From: Saprospiraceae bacterium
GTDB lineage: Bacteria; Bacteroidota; Bacteroidia; Chitinophagales; Saprospiraceae
DNA length: 47,768 nucleotides
Assembly (NCBI GenBank): GCA_028279185.1
Contig: JANQSS010000049.1
Span: forward strand, 1-47,768
Reading direction: 5' to 3'
Shown: in pieces, positions 44,536 to 47,768 of the stretch
Position numbering within the stretch: position 1 is the stretch's first letter
Layout of the letters: every line of letters begins with the position of its first letter
Notes under the pieces: generated by a model
Told to the model about the DNA's origin: nothing
Database searches by the model: none
The model's input: only the letters and a program-made list of their open reading frames with translations
Translations under genes and position numbers: made by a program

Positions 44536-45807
44536 ATGCAAAAGCACGTTTACTTATCCGTTTTACTAGGATTGATTTTTAACACGTTCTTCTTCGCTCA
44601 AAATGAGGTCGTCGTAGAGGAAGAAATCGTCAACCAAGATGGCATTACAGAAATTACCATCGAGCGAACCATCGTTGATGAAGATGGAAATGAGACAAAA
44701 GTTGTCATTAAAAAGATGGGCGATGATGCCGATGAAGTCCTACGTGATGAAATGGTTCGGGAGGAGATCGAACGAAACTTTAATTCGGACTTAGCAGAAT
44801 TAAATGAAGAGCATGAAGTTATTATTCTCCGAGATGTCAATCACCCCAGAAGAATGGCAATCAAAGGATTAAGGGGAAAATCATGTGCTAAAAAACCAAC
44901 GCCAAAAGTGCGCATGGGCGTTGAATTACATCAGCATGATGAAGGCGTTCGAATCGGTCATGTTGTAGGCAATTCCGCTGCCGGTGAAGCTGGACTTCAA
45001 GCGGATGATGTGATCACCCATCTCGACGATGAAGCTATCGCAGACCACTATCAATTGACAGATATTCTCATGACAAAAGAAATCGGTGACATGCTAAATG
45101 TTACCTACTTGCGAAATGGTGAAGTAAATACGGCTCAATTACAATTAAAACCGAACATTGCACATCCTGATAATGCCGTAAAAGAATACTGCCGACATCT
45201 TGAAAAACCTTGTTTGGGAGTCCGATACAATTCATGGAATGAAGGCATTACGCTGACACATATTTATGAAGCTTCTGGAGCGGCTGCATCTGGCCTACAG
45301 GCTGATGACAAATTGAAGACAATAAACGGCCAAGCATATAATTTTGGTGGTCCATTTGACAAAATGATCAAATCACAAAAACCAGGTACTACAGTCGAAA
45401 TAGAATTTGAACGCCAAGGTGAAAAAATGACAACAAAAGCAGAAATCGGTGTATGGGACGAATGCGGTGTTTGCAATTTATTATCCGAGACGCCAGAATC
45501 TCCCGAAGTACCGGTTATCGAAGATGTTGAATACGAATTGACATCGAGTGATTTAAGACTGGAATCATTTGACATGTTTCCGGTTCCGGCGCAAGATCGG
45601 TTGACTGTTTCTTTTATCGCTGATGCGGCACCCGTGGAAGTGACAATTTACGACGTCAATGGAAAGGTGGTTGCATTGGACAAATTAAATGATTTCTCCG
45701 GCAGCTTTACGAAAACATATGATGTGCAAGATGTATCGAAAGGTATGGCAATCATAACAATCGAACAGAATGGCATGTCTACATCACGACAAGCATTAAT
45801 ACAGTAA
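44536..45807 (+). CDS. T9SS-exported tandem PDZ-domain protein
   Basis: 423 residues. The signal peptide (YLSVLLGLIFNTFFFAQ) is followed by an acidic region rich in V/E/D (VVVEEEIVNQDGITEITIER), two PDZ domains (about 128-205: RMGVELHQHDEGVRIGHVVG with AAGEAGLQADDVITHLD; about 218-300: CLGVRYNSWNEGITLTHIYE with AAASGLQADDKLKTING) and a C-terminal T9SS type A domain (MFPVPAQDRLTVSFI, VTIYDVNGKVV, GMAIITIEQNG). No protease domain is present, so it may bind C-terminal peptides of misfolded or target proteins. It follows the M56 gene by 43 bp and is the last gene before a strong terminator, so it belongs to the BlaI-controlled operon. Confidence 0.9.
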   Translation: MQKHVYLSVLLGLIFNTFFFAQNEVVVEEEIVNQDGITEITIERTIVDEDGNETKVVIKKMGDDADEVLRDEMVREEIERNFNSDLAELNEEHEVIILRDVNHPRRMAIKGLRGKSCAKKPTPKVRMGVELHQHDEGVRIGHVVGNSAAGEAGLQADDVITHLDDEAIADHYQLTDILMTKEIGDMLNVTYLRNGEVNTAQLQLKPNIAHPDNAVKEYCRHLEKPCLGVRYNSWNEGITLTHIYEASGAAASGLQADDKLKTINGQAYNFGGPFDKMIKSQKPGTTVEIEFERQGEKMTTKAEIGVWDECGVCNLLSETPESPEVPVIEDVEYELTSSDLRLESFDMFPVPAQDRLTVSFIADAAPVEVTIYDVNGKVVALDKLNDFSGSFTKTYDVQDVSKGMAIITIEQNGMSTSRQALIQ

Positions 45808-45878
45808 AAATTCGAATAAATTAAATTATACGGAACCTAGCACCCACTGAATTATCATACGTTCTTTCAAGTGAGTAA

Positions 45879-45932
45879 GGGCCGAGAATAGTTGTTTTAA
45901 AAGTGATAACTATTCTTGGCCCATTTTTATTT
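45879..45932 (+). terminator. Strong intrinsic terminator of the BlaI/M56/PDZ operon
   Basis: GGGCCGAGAATAGTT (45879-45893) pairs with AACTATTCTTGGCCC (45908-45922), a 15-pair stem with one G-U and a 14-nt loop, followed by ATTTTTATTT. It lies 71 bp after the PDZ gene's stop. Confidence 0.92.
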
Positions 45933-46289
45933 AACCACTCCTCCTTTTTGCCTGACGTAAAAAGTAACCCTAAATATTCTCCCTTTCTGCATTATTGTTA
46001 ATTTTTCCTTGCCACTTAACACCTTACATTGAGTATGTATCCTAAATAAACCTTAGGTTGGTACCCGCCATAAAGATCATGATTTTCCCTCCTAATTTTA
46101 CAATCTCATGAACCTAGTCGAACCAGGTGGCTTGAAGTAATCTGGCTTGCCGTAATTTATTTTCATCACCAGGGCAACTATTCCTTTGGCCATATCATAA
46201 TAATTAAAATATTCCTTTCGGCCGGAAATATTTAGCCGCCTTCGTTGAAGGTATGACTAAATCATTTTAAACTCTAAAAAAATACAATA
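45933..46289. other. Non-coding stretch before the terminal propeller gene
   Basis: About 360 bp with no open frame of note. A near-palindrome (TTTCGGCCGGAAA, around 46217) is present but no promoter matching TTG-N19-TAnnTTTG is evident. Confidence 0.5.
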
Positions 46290-47768
46290 ATGTTAAGACC
46301 TTTACTCTTAGCGGTGGGACTTCTATTCGCGTTTCTTCCGCAGGATACACTCCATGCCCAATGTGATGCCGATGGAGGCATAATTTCAACCACAGACATT
46401 ACAACAATTTGTGCAGGTGATGGTGTTCCGGACCCTGTTACTGTAACCGTATCAGATACGACTGGTAGCAATTACGGTTGGCTTATTACAGATACAAATG
46501 GTGTAATATTAGCCACACCTCCTGGCCCCGTTTTTGATTTAGAAGGCGCTGGAACAGGCGTTTGTCAAGTTTGGTTTCTCGCTTATGAAAATGATTTTGC
46601 AGGCGGTGAAATAGGCTTAAATATCAATGACGCCACAGGATGCTTCGACTTGTCGAACCCTATTGATATCATTAGAACTGGAATTCAGGCAAGTCAGATT
46701 AGTGGGACATTAGGCAAGCGAAACAATCGAGTCGTAGTCGCAAACCGAGTTAGCGAATCGATAACCGTTATTGACAGCGATCATGATTTTGTTATTGGTT
46801 CATATGATATGCCCGACAACGGTGAACCCATGTACGTCGTTCATAACCAACTTAACAATACGGTGTTGGTCGGTGATTACAAGGGTAAGGTGGTTGCCTT
46901 CGATGGTGTAAATTTTGACGTTGTCGGAAGTGTTGATGCCGGCGACGGTGTCTTTCACATGTGGCTAAGCCCTGATGGGCAACAACTATGGGTAAATAAT
47001 GAAATCGACAAAACGATAAGCGTCATCAATCCAAACAACATGACGAATATTGTAACCTTTGATATCCCTGCAGATTTAATGGCCGATTATAAGCCGCACG
47101 ATGTCATCGTCATGCCAGACAACTCAGCAGCATTCGTGACTATGTTAGGTGGAGATACAGTCGACTACGTAATCAAATATGATGCGGCTACATTTCAAGA
47201 AACAGGTCGCGCTGAGGTTGGCCCTGATCCACATGTCTCTTTGACAGACCAGAATGACATGCTTTATGTAGCCAGCCAAGGGAGTAGTGAGTTAGCCGTG
47301 CTACAACGTAGTGATCTTAGTCTTGTCACAACACTTTCTATACCAAACGCACATGGATTAGGAATGTCTGCCGATGGCAAACATCTTTACGTAGGCAACA
47401 TTTCTCAAGGTGGAATGAATGCTACGTATACAGTTGATGTTCAGACAAATACTTTGGTAGGAGCACCTGTCGACGCACCTTTTTCTGTTCCACATAATTA
47501 TGCCGTTGCTAATGAAGACTCCAAGCTATTTATCACGCATAGTGGTATGAACTATATGGTAAGTTACTATAGTCTCAGTCCTACACCGACTTTGGTCAAA
47601 AGTTTTATCACCGGCTCTAATCCCTTTGGGCTAGTCGCTTATTCCTATGAGAAAACGTTTACAGAAATTAGCATTTGCGCCGGAGATGGTGCAGGAGACC
47701 CCATTGATGTAGTCGTCACCGGCGGTTCAGCCGCCAACATGGGTTACGTCATCACGGATACGGTTGGT
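46290..47768 (+). CDS. Large secreted YVTN-type beta-propeller protein (3' end outside window)
   Basis: The frame opens with the ATG at 46290 and remains open to the last base (493 codons). The signal peptide (MLRPLLLAVGLLFAFLPQDT, then LHAQ) leads into a ~95-residue beta domain: ISTTDITTICAGDGVPDPVT, then YGWLITDTNG, FDLEGAGTGVCQVWFLAYEN and GCFDLSNPIDIIR. This is a recurrent module in long Bacteroidota surface proteins. Next is a YVTN/lactonase-like propeller of about 300 residues (VANRVSESITVIDSDHDFVI, FHMWLSPDGQQLWVNNEIDK, LGMSADGKHLYVGNI). A second copy of the first module begins at ISICAGDGAGDPIDVVVTGG near the window end, so the full protein is likely much longer and probably ends in a T9SS domain, which is an inference. 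Confidence 0.85.
   Translation, partial: MLRPLLLAVGLLFAFLPQDTLHAQCDADGGIISTTDITTICAGDGVPDPVTVTVSDTTGSNYGWLITDTNGVILATPPGPVFDLEGAGTGVCQVWFLAYENDFAGGEIGLNINDATGCFDLSNPIDIIRTGIQASQISGTLGKRNNRVVVANRVSESITVIDSDHDFVIGSYDMPDNGEPMYVVHNQLNNTVLVGDYKGKVVAFDGVNFDVVGSVDAGDGVFHMWLSPDGQQLWVNNEIDKTISVINPNNMTNIVTFDIPADLMADYKPHDVIVMPDNSAAFVTMLGGDTVDYVIKYDAATFQETGRAEVGPDPHVSLTDQNDMLYVASQGSSELAVLQRSDLSLVTTLSIPNAHGLGMSADGKHLYVGNISQGGMNATYTVDVQTNTLVGAPVDAPFSVPHNYAVANEDSKLFITHSGMNYMVSYYSLSPTPTLVKSFITGSNPFGLVAYSYEKTFTEISICAGDGAGDPIDVVVTGGSAANMGYVITDTVG

Overview
The window reads as a chromosomal segment of a Bacteroidota bacterium, most likely of the Saprospiria/Saprospiraceae type. The evidence is C-terminal type IX secretion (T9SS) sorting domains, promoters of the TTG-N19/20-TAnnTTTG class, few Shine-Dalgarno sequences, an ECF-type sigma factor beside a TPR-CHAT protein, FG-GAP, beta-helix and propeller surface proteins, and a BlaI/M56 pair followed by a PDZ protein. 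I see no prophage, integrative element or CRISPR array. The only mobile-element trace is a decayed RAYT-like transposase.

Layout. 1-1353 is the C-terminal end of isoleucyl-tRNA synthetase. 1424-9889 is an accessory region: sigma factor, membrane partner (ATGA overlap), a convergent exported TPR-CHAT protease-like protein, then two large secreted proteins. 9989-14277 (minus) holds RNase HII, a hybrid histidine kinase with an AraC-type output domain, and a small exported NTF2-fold protein. 14451-21272 (minus) is the complete threonine branch as one tight operon (thrA fusion, thrB, thrC, asd), 39 bp behind an OmpA-family gene. 21371-21852 is the transposase remnant. 21980-29065 holds an ALDH7-like dehydrogenase, a polytopic membrane protein, a secreted sugar-dehydrogenase/CHRD protein, tRNA-Cys, a DJ-1-family lipoprotein and an SH3 protein. 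29210-31708 is an AsmA-like protein. tRNA-Val then leads into mfd and two bacterial PH-domain membrane proteins. 37716-45807 holds an outer-membrane barrel protein, a T9SS beta-helix protein and a four-gene BlaI/M56/PDZ operon. The window ends inside a large secreted propeller protein.

How the genes work together. The thr operon converts aspartate to threonine. The sigma/membrane protein/TPR-CHAT group has the parts expected of a protease-controlled sigma-factor circuit, which is an inference. The 40908-45807 operon looks like a self-repressed, protease-sensing stress system: its promoter carries two copies of the same palindrome, TACGA-N6-TCGTA, one in the promoter spacer and one over the predicted transcription start. 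These two loci are the best candidates for systems not yet described in detail. Three otherwise unrelated secreted proteins share a C-terminal beta module distinct from the T9SS type A domain found on two others.
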